DNA of 64,000 bases. It comes from Leptidea sinapis. Its lineage: Eukaryota; Arthropoda; Insecta; Lepidoptera; Pieridae. The notes under the pieces were generated by a model, which searched no databases, was not told where the DNA came from, and worked only from the letters and a program-made list of their open reading frames with translations. A program made the position numbers and the translations under genes. The stretch covers positions 12,834,001-12,898,000 of the forward strand of contig NC_066292.1 in the NCBI RefSeq assembly GCF_905404315.1. The letters run 5' to 3'. Numbering within the stretch: the stretch's first letter is position 1; every line of letters begins with the position of its first letter. This document shows, piece by piece, positions 38,488-48,992 of this stretch.

Positions 38488-39544
38488 TTAGTTTAAATCC
38501 TGACCTTGACCGGGTTGAGCATCATCAACCTCGTCTTGGCCATAGGCTTCACTAGATGTGTTTTGAAGGAAATTGACACGTGGGGGTGATCTGAGAGGCC
38601 CTTGTTTCTGAAAGCTATTTTGTTGGTTACGGAAACGATTGTTATAGTCGCGTTTCCGACACACTGATATATCGTGACCCGGTATTTTACAGTATCGGCA
38701 AATGATACTTGATGATGGGATTGTTGATCCCTGAAAATTAGAAGTTGAAGGCTGTGAATTGTTGTTTGGATTTGGTGACCTTTGCGGTTGCCGATACTGA
38801 TTCAAAGGTTTTGGTTTGTGCTCATTATTAGGATTTCTCTTGAAAATACTTTGTTGAATTCTCTCTTCAGATATCGCGAGGTTTATGGCCTCGTTAAGAT
38901 TCTTAGGCGACCTGCATCTCACAATGTTCGAGACCCGTGGTTGAAGGCCCATAAGGAAATGGTGGAGGGCAAGAACCTCCATAGCGGCTGTACGACCAGG
39001 TAACTCTTTAGCTTTAGTGTTAGACAAGGAAATTTCGGTTAATAATTGTGAGAGGCAAGTTTCCACTCGAAGCGAATACTGGCTAACGTTTTCCTGTGGG
39101 TTTTGCCTACTTTCTTGTAAGTCCGTAAGAAGATGTGAATAATGTTTGCGTTCACAAAACTGGGTTTTAAGAAATTCTCTGAGTTGATCCCAGGATGTGA
39201 ATTCCTTTATAGAGCAAGCAATTTCTGCCTTTCCAAGCAACTGGCTAAGAATATATTTAAAAAGAACTGGTCTTTGTGAGTCGGAAGCTAGCTCATATGC
39301 GTTATTAGAATTAATTATAAATGAATTGACTGATTCTCGGCTGCCGTCGTAAGGTTTAATAAATTTAAATAGGGTATTTAGGTCTAATTCAGCCGCTGTT
39401 AGGTTTAATTAATGTTGCTGCGAGAGTGGCTCTAGTGATTCTTGGCGAATGTATTGGTGATTTAGTTAGATCGGTGGAGGCCTCGTCCACTTCAGGGATG
39501 TTAATATTTAATTTGGTATCTTCAACCTTGGAGACTTTGGGCAT
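38488..39544 (-). pseudogene. gag: Gypsy gag, one frameshift
   Basis: The probable start is the ATG at 39544 (MPKVSKVEDTK). The frame shifts at about 39405-39412; the remainder is open to 38488. The main body carries a gag capsid-like region (FTSWDQLREFLKTQF, then YSLRVETCLSQLL and LHHFLMGLQPRVSNIV). An N/Q/P-rich linker and one zinc knuckle, CRYCKIPGHDISVC, follow. The left copy has V where the right has D in AAMEVLALHHF, one of the few arm differences. It should have packaged the element RNA before decay. Confidence 0.85.
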
Positions 39545-39952
39545 ATTATGTCACGCAACACGTCGCAGGTGTAATCGCATCAATATGCGATAAGACGTGA
39601 TTCCCGAAATGCTGACTCTTCAGTCCTTCACGACGATTGTGTTGCAAGTTGCACGATGAACGACACTTTGCACGATCACAGGTTCACGATTTTGTGAATA
39701 GAGACTTTTTGATTTATTGGATTGTATATGATTTAAGATCACTGGAGATTTTGATTACACAATGAATAACACTTTTCACGATCACAGGTTCACGGTTTTA
39801 TGAATAGTGATTTTTGATTTATTGGGTTTAAGATCACTGGAGATTTTTGATTACACGATGAATAACACTTTTCACGATCACAGATTCACACTTTTATGAG
39901 TAATGATTTTTATTGGTTTATGAATAATTTAAGGTCACTGGGGAATTCCGTA
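39545..39952 (-). repeat. Gypsy 5' leader with three direct repeats of about 90-100 bp
   Basis: Between the primer site and gag lie three imperfect tandem units, each with CGATCACAG-TTCAC, a GTGAATA-type box and TTTAAGATCACTGGAGAT. No gene is seen. A repeated leader could be a packaging or translational element; that is inference. Confidence 0.7.
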
Positions 39953-39970
39953 TCCCACCGCTGCCACCAA
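39953..39970 (-). promoter_or_regulatory. Gypsy primer binding site (tRNA-Leu type)
   Basis: On the element strand, four T after the LTR, it reads TGGTGGCAGCGGTGGGAT. Its complement ATCCCACCGCTGCCACCA matches the 3' end (with CCA) of a eukaryotic tRNA-Leu family. Confidence 0.7.
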
Positions 39971-39973
39971 AAA

Positions 39974-40235
39974 TGTTATGGGTCTCTTTTGAGTTCGCTT
40001 TTAAAAAAAAAACATTTATTTAACACAGAGAAATATAATATATTATAAGGAATATGAAGACTTGATTATACAATAATAGTTTAAGAGACCCTTGGGCAGA
40101 ACCGTAACTTATGAGAAGCGAGCACGAACTGGCTGCCCGCGCGCAGCTAGGGCTTATATAACTGATTCAATAATGCTGGTTGAGATGGAATAGCAATTAA
40201 GTCAGCATTAATACCTACATAACTGGGGTATAACA
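39974..40235 (-). repeat. Gypsy 5' LTR (single copy in this arm)
   Basis: 262 bp with terminal inverted TGTTAT...ATAACA, placed exactly before the leader and primer site. It carries a TATATAAG box and an AATAAA signal. The limits are inferred from the terminal inverted repeat and the primer site because no second LTR remains for comparison. Confidence 0.65.
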
Positions 40236-40921
40236 GCTCGAACACTATAAGCGAGCGTTGACGATTCGTAATAGGACTCTTAAATTAGAAGATTCCTTTT
40301 AAAAGCGGCTAAGGGTGTTCCGTTTACGTGAAATAAAATAATATTAAAATTTAATTAAACTTAGGCATAAGATTCATACAGACAGACTGACGAAAAATTT
40401 GAAAACCAGGATAACTTTGGAGTCTCCTTAGTTAATCCCCCCGAGCGTGGGCTTAAACTGTTCCTCTCCTCAAGGGGAACAGATTGGCACCGGCAGATTC
40501 CCCCTCCAACCTCCACCTCCCCCAAAATCTCAAAAAATCCTATAAACACTCCATAGGTCGACTCCCGACATTTCCCGACGAAACCTTTCGCACGCCATTT
40601 TGTTTCAGCAGGTGCATTCGTGGATCGTCGCGACGTCAGCGCACAGCGCGTCCGTATACTTAAATCTTGTTAATAAGTAAAAAGTCATCATAAGACTTGC
40701 TGTTTGTTTTAAATGTTCTTATAAGCAACTAAGGAAATAATCAAGTTTTTTTTACTACTTAAAACCGTTTTCATAGTGGATAATAATGCAAAACTTATTG
40801 TGATAAAAGTATTTTCTTTTAAGTACCCTCAAATAAATTCAGTTGGTCTAGTGCTATTTTTACTACTTTGGTAAAAATATTGTGATAAATTCTCTGATAC
40901 CATAAGTTAAATAAATTCACC
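40236..40921 (+). other. Sequence between gypsy LTR and CR1-like ORF1
   Basis: About 690 bp, probably the 5' UTR of the CR1-like element that follows, perhaps with older flank. I see no gene; the last 250 bp are A+T-rich. Confidence 0.45.
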
Positions 40922-41959
40922 ATGAGTTCCTGTAATGCGTGCAATAATTAATCAGTGTCACTGACCGGTTAATATGCTCTCACTGCTCGCGCAACTACCA
41001 TTAGTTACGTTAAGGAAAACTTCTCAAAATTATCAACGAGGGCCAAATCATCGTGGAAGTGCCCTAAATGCAAGCAATCGCGCAAAAAAGGTGATAACAG
41101 TGAGACGCCAGTAAAAGAAGCTCATGAGAATCTATCAGAATTAGTCCAGGTCCAAAGCGCCTCTTCAACATTTCAGTTATTTGATGAACGTCTAGCCCGG
41201 TTTGAGATTGCTATATTCGCAAAAATTTATAAACTAATCACTGACTCAATTGGTAAGCGTTTTAAAGATGATTTTGAAAGTTTACGTAAAGACATGAGAT
41301 CAATCTCTGAGCTGACAAAATCTGTCGAGTATATGTCTTCAAAGTTTGATGAGATTCACGCCGAGGTTTTAGAACTCCGATCTGAAACAAACGGTCTACG
41401 AGCTGAAAATGCCAATCTCCGCGAAAATGTTACGGATCTTAACAACAAAATGTTACTGATGGAACAACGTGCGCGTGAAAGCAACATTGAAATCCATTGC
41501 ATACCTGAACACTCTAATGAGAACTTGGTTAAAACAATAGTACAACTCACCAAGGTTGTGAGTTGTCCGATAGAAGAGAAAGACATATTAGCCTGCTCAA
41601 GGGTTTCCAAAATGAACAAGAAGTCCCTTAGACCCAGATCAACTATTTTGAGACTAGCATCCCCCAGGGCTCGAGAAACAGTGCTTGCTTCTTATTTTAA
41701 TTTTAATAAACACAACCCATCCGACAAGCTCAATAGCTCTCATCTGGGTATTGGAGGCGATAAACAACCAATTTATCTAATGGAGCACTTGTCACCAAGC
41801 AACCGAGAGCTGCATGCTCAGGCCCGCATCTTTAAAAAGGAAAACCAGTACAAATATGTTTGGGTTCGTAATGGTCGAGTAATGTTAAGAAAAGATGATT
41901 CTACTTCTGCAGTGTGGGTAAAGAATGCTGAAATCTTAAGGAATATTATAAATAAGTAG
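40922..41959 (+). pseudogene. CR1-like element X ORF1, broken 5' end
   Basis: A candidate start ATGAGTTCC at 40922 begins a cysteine-containing frame that stops within 10 codons. From about 40980 another frame runs open to 41959. This part has a WKCPKC zinc-finger half, a long heptad-rich coiled coil (with ELTKSVEYM, LRENVTDLNNKM), a domain with NIEIHCIPEHSNENL, DILACSRVSK and RPRSTILRLAS, and a C-terminus with RNGRVMLRKDDST. This matches the ORF1 proteins of insect CR1/Jockey-group LINEs, which bind nucleic acid. The N-terminal half of the finger is damaged. Confidence 0.8.
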
Positions 41960-42010
41960 TTTTAAAAAAAACTTTGTATTAATATGGTATGTATCTGTAG
42001 GTTAAGTTAA

Positions 42011-42625
42011 ATGTGTGAATTAAATATTTATTACCAAAATTTAAGAAGCACCCGAGGCAAGTTGCAGAATCCTTACACAGCTAGCTTAAACTGTAGTTAT
42101 GATTTAATTATTCTCACAGAAATGCGCCTCAATAATAATATTTTCGATGCAGAGGTACCTAACCCTAATTACCAAATATATAGTAGAGATAGGTGTAACA
42201 CAAATAGAGCTAAACCTGATGGCGGTGGAGACCTGATAGTAATCAGAAAGGAACTAGAATATTCAAGGCTTTTTTGTTATGAAAGTACAATAGAGGATTT
42301 GTGGATAAAAATAAAATCACAAATGCATGATAAAAATATATTTAATAGTTTATGTCTTTGTGATGTATACTTGCCACCTTTAACAATGTTTTGTTTTGTT
42401 TTGCTTTGGATTGAAGATCAATTATACTGTATCACTAGTGCTATTACTCTGATAGATAACAGTGATGCATTAGTAGCTGGTGATTTAAACACTGCCCAAA
42501 TTTCATGGAATATAATTCCTTATCAGATTGATGCTTATACATCCACCACACCCAGCTGTACTTCCAAAAATGGTTACTTTATGTTGTGGATTTTCATAAA
42601 CAACAAAGGTAACAGTTTATCTTAA
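42011..42625 (+). pseudogene. CR1-like element X endonuclease, degenerate
   Basis: Begins 51 bp after ORF1 with INIYYQNLRSTRGKL-like residues typical of the AP endonuclease N-terminus of ORF2, then LIILTEMRLNN (a T-E motif) and VAGDLNTAQISWN (a D-N motif). The rest of ORF2 is missing; a different endonuclease starts 150 bp downstream. The left copy has a 15-bp segment at about 42182-42197 that is absent from the right copy. Confidence 0.75.
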
Positions 42626-42778
42626 GGAAGTATTTTTCTATGATTTTAAAATTTATAATTATATATATATTTTTTTTATACAAGGTGAGATAAATATTAT
42701 TATATTGTACTGGGTGTTCTTTGTTATATCAAGGCATTAATTGTATATGTATTTCTTTTCTTTTATATATAGATAATA

Positions 42779-45653
42779 ATGCTTAGTAATCATTTAAAAA
42801 CTGGTTTGCTGAATGCAGGCTCTCTCAGTACTAACCATGATAACTTTATAGCCACAGTCACTAGGCATGACATAAACATATTGGCCATAAATGAGACATG
42901 GCTCAGATCTGGTGAAGAGGGTCGAGCCCCTACATTGCAGGGTTACCAACTTAGACACATAACACGCCCTGTATAGGTGCGTTCGCGAGGAGGTGGTGTA
43001 GGGTTCTATACCAAAAAAAATATAAATGTGCATATCCTCCGTCACCCAATAGATCCTTCTCATAGTTCAGTTGAACAAATGTGGCTCACCATGACCCTTA
43101 ATGGTAAGAAGTTGGTGATTGGCACTGCATATCGGCCACCTTGGATGAACATGGATTTATTTTTTAACGCATTAACAGACACAATTAGCTCATTTCCTAT
43201 TTATGATAATTTAATTTTGCTTGGAGATTTTAATATTAATATGCTTAGACCAAATCACACTGACACATGTAAATTAAATACCTTCATTACATGTTTTAAC
43301 CTGACACAAGTTGTTACAGAATCAACTCATTTCACAACATTTAGTCAAACTCTTATTGATGTTGTATGTACTGATTTACACACTAAGAATATTATAGTAG
43401 AGCCTTTAGGCTCTTTATTTGGACATTGTCTTGTTGTCAGTGAATTTAATGTTAGGCAAAATAAGGCCACACCTAAGACAACAATATACAGGCCTATTAA
43501 CAAGATATGTGCAGAGGTTTTTGATAATGACTTGAGATCTGTTAAATGGGACATGATATCATCACTTCAAGATGTTAATGAAATGGTCAGCGCACTGAAC
43601 CATGGTATTTTAACTATATTTAATGTTCATGCCCCTATTAAAAACATTGTTGTCAAAGAACCCAGGCACCCATGGATAACTGACACAATTAAAACCATGA
43701 TGCAGCTGAGGAATAAGGCGTTGAAGGATTTTCATAAGACAAGGCTACCTTCAAAAAAAGACTATTATAAAATATTAAAATCTTCTGTAAATAGAGCACT
43801 TTACTTTGAGAAATCTGCATACTTTAAACATAATATAAATAATAAAATAAATCAACCAAAACTGCTCTGGAAAAACCTAAGAAATGTTTTATTACCTAAA
43901 AATAATATTGAACTGCCCATGTATTTCAGTGACCCGGACAAGATAAATAACCATTTTTTAGACATACCAGGTCCCCCTAATGTTAGTATCTCGCAGCTAA
44001 CATACTATGAATATCATAAATACAGTGATGCTGTGTTTCAAATTAAGATGGTTGATTTTGATAAAATTTTCAAAATTATGAAGAGTCTTAAGTCAAATGC
44101 TGTGGGTTGCGATAACATTACTCTGGATGCTTATTATGACATTTCCATATACACTAGAAGTAATAAAAAACATCATAAATATGTCTTTTAGCACATTCAC
44201 ATGCCCTGACATATGAAAAACAGCAATTGTGAAGCCTTTAAAAAAAAATCAAACCCTTGTTTTGTTGAGATTAAAGATCTCAGGCCTATAAGTGTATTGC
44301 CATGTTTATCAAAGGTGTTAGAGAAAGCTGTTTATACACAATTTACAAAATATCTTGAAGATAATAATATTTTGCCTGAAATTCAGTCGGGATTCAGAAA
44401 GGGTCGAAGTACAGTGACAGCTTTGCTTGATGTTACAGACAATATACTACATGCACAAGACAATGGGATGTGTACATTACTAGTATTGTTAGATTTTTCT
44501 AGAGCATTTGACTCAATTAATGTTACTTTGCTGTTATCCAAACTCAGATATTATGGTGTTGATAACAATGCTTTAAAATGGTTTAATAGTTACTTAAGCA
44601 ATCGCTCTCAATATGTGAAATTACAGAAAAATGATGGAACTACATTATTATCAAATAAGGTAAATATAAAAAGGGGAGTACCCCAGGGTTCTATTTTGGG
44701 TCCCATTCTTTTCATTTTATATGCTGCTGATATTAAAAGGCATATACAGTACTGCAATTTTCACATTTATGCAGATGATATACAGGTATATATCTCTTGC
44801 TTGCCTGCTGACATTGATCAAACTATACAAAAGCTAAATGTAGACCTGACTAGAATAGCCATGTGGTCCGAGAAAAATGACCTGTTACTCAACCCAGATA
44901 AAACCAAGTTCATGATATGTGGTAGCAAGCATCAAGTTAGTAAAATCAGTACAGTAGAGAAAGTGAGGCTTAAAGATAAATCCATTGAGCAAATATATGA
45001 AGTACGGAATTTAGGGTTGATAATGGACAGTGAATTGAGATTTGAGAAGCATGTTGCACACTCAGTTAAGAACTGCTTCTATAAGCTGAAAATATTGTAT
45101 CGTTTAAGACCCTACATTAATGACAGTTTACGTGTTCAGTTAGCTGAGTCACTAATTCTCTCAAAATTCAACTACATGGACAGTCTTTGGTCCCCGCTTG
45201 TTAAAAAAAAACCAGAATCTTATCCAGCGTGTTCAAAATGCATGTGCTCGTTTTTGCTTTAACATTCCATTAAGGGCCCATGTGACACCATTCCTAAATA
45301 AACATTGCATCCTAAAAATGAGACATAGACGTAAGCTTCACATAGCCTGCCTGCTTTTTGACGCTATAAAATACAAGGTTCCTACTTACTTATATAAAAA
45401 GCTTTCCTGGTTTTCAAGTCGTAGGTCCTGTGATACTCGAAAAGCTGCTCTGCAAATCACAATACCTCAACACAGTTCAGCAGCCTTTAGAGGAAGTTTT
45501 CGTTATGCTGCGTCCAAGTGTTGGAACAATATTCCACCACCAATGAGGAGCCTGCAATGCAATAAACAAAGTTTTAAATTAAAAATTAAACAGTTTTTGT
45601 TAAATCATCAGAAACAAGAGGGAACACCGAGACATGACACCAGTACTTTATAA
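42779..45653 (+). pseudogene. CR1-like element Y ORF2: endonuclease and RT, several breaks
   Basis: Starts with LKTGLLNAGSLSTNHD and NETWLRSGEE, a second, unrelated-looking AP endonuclease front. TAG at 42974-42976 splits it from GGGVGFYTKK, LLGDFNINML and the rest (to 44191). After a gap and shift the RT continues at about 44213: RPISVLPCLSKVLEK, GFRKGRSTVTALLD, LDFSRAFDSI, GVPQGSILGPILF and catalytic YADDIQVYIS. A further shift at about 45215 leads to the C-terminal region typical of CR1/L2-group elements (RVQNACARFCF, CWNNIPPPMR), ending at 45653. At least three lesions, all shared with the right copy. Confidence 0.85.
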
Positions 45654-46299
45654 AAGTATTTTACCAAATATATTTTTACTTATTACAATGTACAAGAATA
45701 GGTACTCACCAAATATTGTTTTCTCCATTATCTTTTCAATTCAAAACATAAACTCTCAATTCTAATTAGATCTTTAAATATATAACTTAGGCACTTGTCA
45801 GTTATTTATACTTGGCTGTTAGCAGTTTTATGAACTATAATGTTGATTGTTTTACATTTGCATTTTTTAGTTCTATTCTATTCTATTCTATTCTTCCTAC
45901 TATGGCTCCTGTGGAAGGTATACCACAAGTTTGCCAATATCACGTTAAGGTAGACCACCAAGCTTAGAGTATTATTTTACTAATTACCATTAAGGTATTG
46001 ATCGGTGCTTAAGATTGAAACAAGTTTTATTTTCTTATACCTGAAACAAATATACATGCTGTTAGGACTATAAGGGACAAACACAAATATAATTACTTAA
46101 ATTATTTGATATAAGTACTTAGCAACTTGCTGAGTTGGGACCATTTTTTGAATCGTATATAAATAATAGAAATGTTTCAGTCTTTTTGATTTTTGCTTGT
46201 TTATCAATCTTAAGTTTATATTTATTTTTTATGTTATGTTATTTAAGTAAGTAGTATACAAATACTACTTACTTATACGTTTCAAAAAAATAAAAGAAT
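45654..46299 (+). other. 3' region of the CR1-like element(s)
   Basis: A+T-rich non-coding sequence. (TTCTA)4 at 45871-45893 looks like the short-tandem tail of a CR1-group element. Another about 400 bp follows to the TTTC run, possibly the 3' end of element X on the far side of Y. No gene seen. Confidence 0.5.
45871..45893 (+). repeat. (TTCTA)n microsatellite, probable element Y tail
   Basis: Four and a half units directly after the element Y 3' UTR. Mirrored at 50315-50337. Confidence 0.85.
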
Positions 46300-46320
46300 C
46301 TTTCTTTCTTTCTTTCTTTC
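46300..46320 (+). repeat. (CTTT)n run, probable 3' tail of a LINE
   Basis: Five CTTT units directly after AATAAAAGAAT and directly before SART-like RT sequence, so it marks the 3' junction of the CR1-like block. Mirrored at 49888-49908. Confidence 0.8.
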
Positions 46321-46667
46321 AGGTAAATATCACCCTCTCAAACAATTTACCCGCCTTGTCCAGCAACACTATGGGCCTGTAGGCTGCGACCGAGTCTGCA
46401 AGTCGCCCCGGCTTTGACAAGAGAGCCAGCTTCCCGCTCTTCCAGCAGTCAGGAAACTGTCCGGACATCAGGCTCGCGTCGAACAGTTCCCTGAGGCGGT
46501 CCGTCATGTGGTTGAGTGCTAAGGCCAGCACTCGGGCAGGAATCCCGTCCGGCCCAGGGGCGGTGTTCTTCGAACGAATTCGTAGAACAGCCGCCCCTAT
46601 TTCCGCCTCTGTAGCGGGCGGAACGTCGTCACTATCAGCCTCCCTGTCATCTCCGGCCACAGGGGAA
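46321..46667 (-). pseudogene. SART-like reverse transcriptase fragment
   Basis: A short frame with NTAPGPDGIPARV, FPDCWKSGKLALL and AYRPIVLLDKAGKLFERV, very close to the same segment of SART-A ORF2. It begins next to a 16-bp telomeric tract on the TTAGG strand, the correct orientation for a SART element, and is cut after FERV by the tail of the CR1-like block. It probably represents a 5'-truncated SART-type insertion into a short telomeric tract. Confidence 0.75.
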
Positions 46668-46683
46668 CCTAACCTAACCTAAC
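46668..46683 (-). repeat. 16-bp telomeric tract at a junction of two LINE fragments
   Basis: CCTAACCTAACCTAAC on the plus strand, between a jockey-like gag fragment and a SART-like RT fragment. Mirrored at 49525-49540. Confidence 0.93.
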
Positions 46684-47215
46684 TATATGTCGAACTGCTC
46701 CAACAGCTCGAACATAAAGGCAATGGCGGTGCCGCCTAGGTTGCCTGATGACACGGACGCGGGCACCGGTGGCCTCGGTCGCGGGAACGAAGCCGCCGGG
46801 CGGGACGCTAGCGGTGGCCGGAGGGGCGCGGGGGCCGTGGGAGTGGCCTCTGTGGCAGCGTTGGCAGCCGGAGGAGACCTCGCCCAAGCGTTTGCCTTAG
46901 GAGGTGGTGCAGGTTTGAAGGTCAGAGTGAACTCCACCTTCTCTGCACCGGCTGGCGGTGCACTGGGTGACGCTTGTGTTTGGGTGCCTTGGGACACCCG
47001 CGATAGCTCGCGGGGTGCCCCTTCTCCCCGCACAAGACACAGGCCGGAGGCTCCGCGAATTGCACTGGTCGAGGGCACTCCGGCGTGCCGTGTTTGCCGA
47101 GGCACTTCACACACCTCGGGGTGTGCTCGCAGTTGCGCGCCGAGTGCCCGTATAATTGGCATCTGTGGCACTGACCGGGCCCCCCGCGGTTGCGAGGAGC
47201 TTCGGCCCGGATGCC
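46683..47215 (-). pseudogene. Jockey-like gag (ORF1) C-terminal fragment
   Basis: Encodes three zinc knuckles in the layout of insect jockey-group ORF1: CHRCQLYGHSARNC, CVKCLGKHGTPEC and CVLCGEKGHPASYRGC. After KAPKHK the frame changes, and a proline/alanine-rich tail continues to the end FELLEQFDI-stop at the telomeric tract. The upstream part of ORF1 is missing. It is very GC-rich, unlike its A+T-rich neighbours. Confidence 0.8.
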
Positions 47216-47601
47216 CTGAAGGGAGCAAACCGATTTAATATTGAATAATATGTCCTTTACCTTTTAGAGACTGAGCGTCTGGCGAATAAATAAAACAACT
47301 GTTTGACTGTGAGGAATATGTGGAAGATATATGATTTATTAAAAAGTTACATGATATATATACAAAATCCTTAAAACTAGTTACCCAATTACAGTTGTTA
47401 CTTAAAAAATATTTACAAGTTCAGAAAATACACACCAATACTAAAGCTTACATTTTAACCAATAGTAAAACATTTCATTCAATAAGAATTGAGAATAATA
47501 TTATGTGTTTTATCTCGCTCAAAAACTAATGCTATCGCAGTTTGTGTAAACTCGCGTCGAAGCTCGATCATACGATGTCAATGAGTATTCCGCACCTACT
47601 C
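47216..47601 (-). repeat. Inverted copy of part of the central gypsy LTR
   Basis: Reverse complement of 48607 to about 48990. It contains the AATAAA-bearing part of the LTR in the central gypsy element but stops at 47601 in mid-LTR, where the palindrome arm ends. No gene seen. Confidence 0.8.
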
Positions 47602-48132
47602 ATACTACTCATACTACACTACATAAACACACAAACATCATCTACCTCATTGGATCATACCTACGTTGATAAATTACGTACCCATATCGCAGCTAATAAA
47701 CCACACTCACCTACTTCACATCGTAATAACAAACACATATTTGTTCATCAAGACTTACATACATGCAGTCATGTGTTTATTAGAATAGATTCAGTAAAAC
47801 CACCATTACAAACACCATATGAAGGACCGTACCGTGTTATCAAACGAAGCGGTAAAGTTTATACCATTCAGTTATTAGGTCGACAAACAAACATATCGAT
47901 CGACCGTTTAAAACCTGCATATTTATTAAATGAAACTGAAGAAAACAATACATTATATTCATTACCTTTACCTGTACAAGTTACCCAAAACCTTACCGAT
48001 ACCATACCTGAAAAACATACCACCATTACCCGAAATACCACATTACCAGACCCTACGAACAACTTGACGTCCCAGCCTATCAAAATGTCAAGGACAGGCC
48101 GACACATCAAGTTGTCGGTGCGTTTCACTTGA
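47602..48132 (+). pseudogene. pol: Gypsy pol C-terminus in the palindrome loop
   Basis: A frame open across the arm/loop boundary, with gypsy sequence from 47602. The product matches the integrase C-terminus of Ty3/gypsy elements: HVFIRIDSVKPPLQTPYEGPY is the typical turn-rich domain, then TIQLLGRQTNISIDRLKPAY, a low-complexity linker, and a final SRTGRHIKLSVRF that recurs in many gypsy polyproteins. The stop is at 48130-48132. The catalytic core is absent because the sequence to the left is the inverted LTR. It is unrelated to the env-bearing gypsy of the arms. Confidence 0.8.
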
Positions 48133-48138
48133 AGGGGA
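48131..48138 (+). promoter_or_regulatory. Polypurine tract of the central gypsy element
   Basis: GAAGGGGA directly after the pol stop and a few bases before a TGTAGCTG start, the normal position for plus-strand priming next to a 3' LTR. Confidence 0.6.
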
Positions 48139-48142
48139 CTCC

Positions 48143-48957
48143 TGTAGCTGTACCTACAACCAATAATATCAATTAATACAAATGTCTAATACCTAACTTG
48201 TAACGTAGCATTATAGATCGTAGAAATAGTAATCGTGCATAATAACTGTAATAAGCGTATGCCGAAAGATTCGTTCTGAAAAGAACATTTTATTTTATAT
48301 AACGTAATATTAGCTCTGACAAGAATATTTTATTTTATATAACGTAATATTAGCTCTGATGAAGAACCATTTCATAATGCTGTACATCAACTCATAGAAT
48401 CATACAGATCACCAGTAATAATCTCATCAATGTACGAGCATCGTCACGTTCTCTCGACGATCGCAGATATATTCACGTTATCAGTCATATGCTCCGCGTT
48501 ACACAACCGCACAGCAAGGCCGAGCGGACTCGACTGACGACTACGAGTAAAGCGTCGGGACTCGGGGGTCGATCGCTATTCATGCAATTCTAATCAATGA
48601 GCAACAGAGTAGGTGCGGAATACTCATTGACATCGTATGATCGAGCTTCGACGCGAGTTTACACAAACTGCGATAGCATTAGTTTTTGAGCGAGATAAAA
48701 CACATAATATTATTCTCAATTCTTATTGAATGAAATGTTTTACTATTGGTTAAAATGTAAGCTTTAGTATTGGTGTGTATTTTCTGAACTTGTAAATATT
48801 TTTTAAGTAACAACTGTAATTGGGTAACTAGTTTTAAGGATTTTGTATATATATCATGTAACTTTTTAATAAATCATATATCTTCCACATATTCCTCACA
48901 GTCAAACAGTTGTTTTATTTATTCGCCAGACGCTCAGTCTCTAAAAGGTAAAGGACA
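48143..48957 (+). repeat. 3' LTR of the central gypsy element
   Basis: Starts TGTAGCTG after the polypurine tract; the end is not certain (a candidate GACA end at 48957). It carries AATAAA at 48868 and a 40-bp tandem pair. The loop/arm boundary (48606/48607) lies inside it, so the left arm holds only its distal part. Confidence 0.6.
48281..48360 (+). repeat. Two tandem 40-bp units in the loop LTR
   Basis: Units 48281-48320 and 48321-48360 share AATATTTTATTTTATATAAC and a TAGCTCTGA end with only a couple of differences. A TATATAA-like box falls in each unit, so they may be duplicated promoter elements. Confidence 0.85.
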
Positions 48958-48992
48958 TATTATTCAATATTAAATCGGTTTGCTCCCTTCAG

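Larger units (their letters stand above)
34161..40235 (-). mobile_element. Env-bearing gypsy (errantivirus-like) element, 3'-truncated, left copy
   Basis: A minus-strand Ty3/gypsy element with a 5' LTR, a leader with tandem repeats, gag, pol and env. The env gene is cut by the telomeric tract, so the rest of env and the 3' LTR are missing. Gag and pol carry several stops and deletions. The same lesions occur in the right copy (55957-62031), so they predate the duplication. Confidence 0.9.

Noticed and set aside
40236..40921. Possible host exon between the gypsy LTR and the CR1-like ORF1
   Set aside because: The short open frame at 40361-40549 has no domain and mirrors exactly in the other arm; more likely a LINE 5' UTR.
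46687..47238. Plus-strand open frame of 183 codons opposite the jockey-like gag (and its mirror at 48970)
   Set aside because: Antisense shadow of a GC-rich zinc-knuckle region; no own motif.
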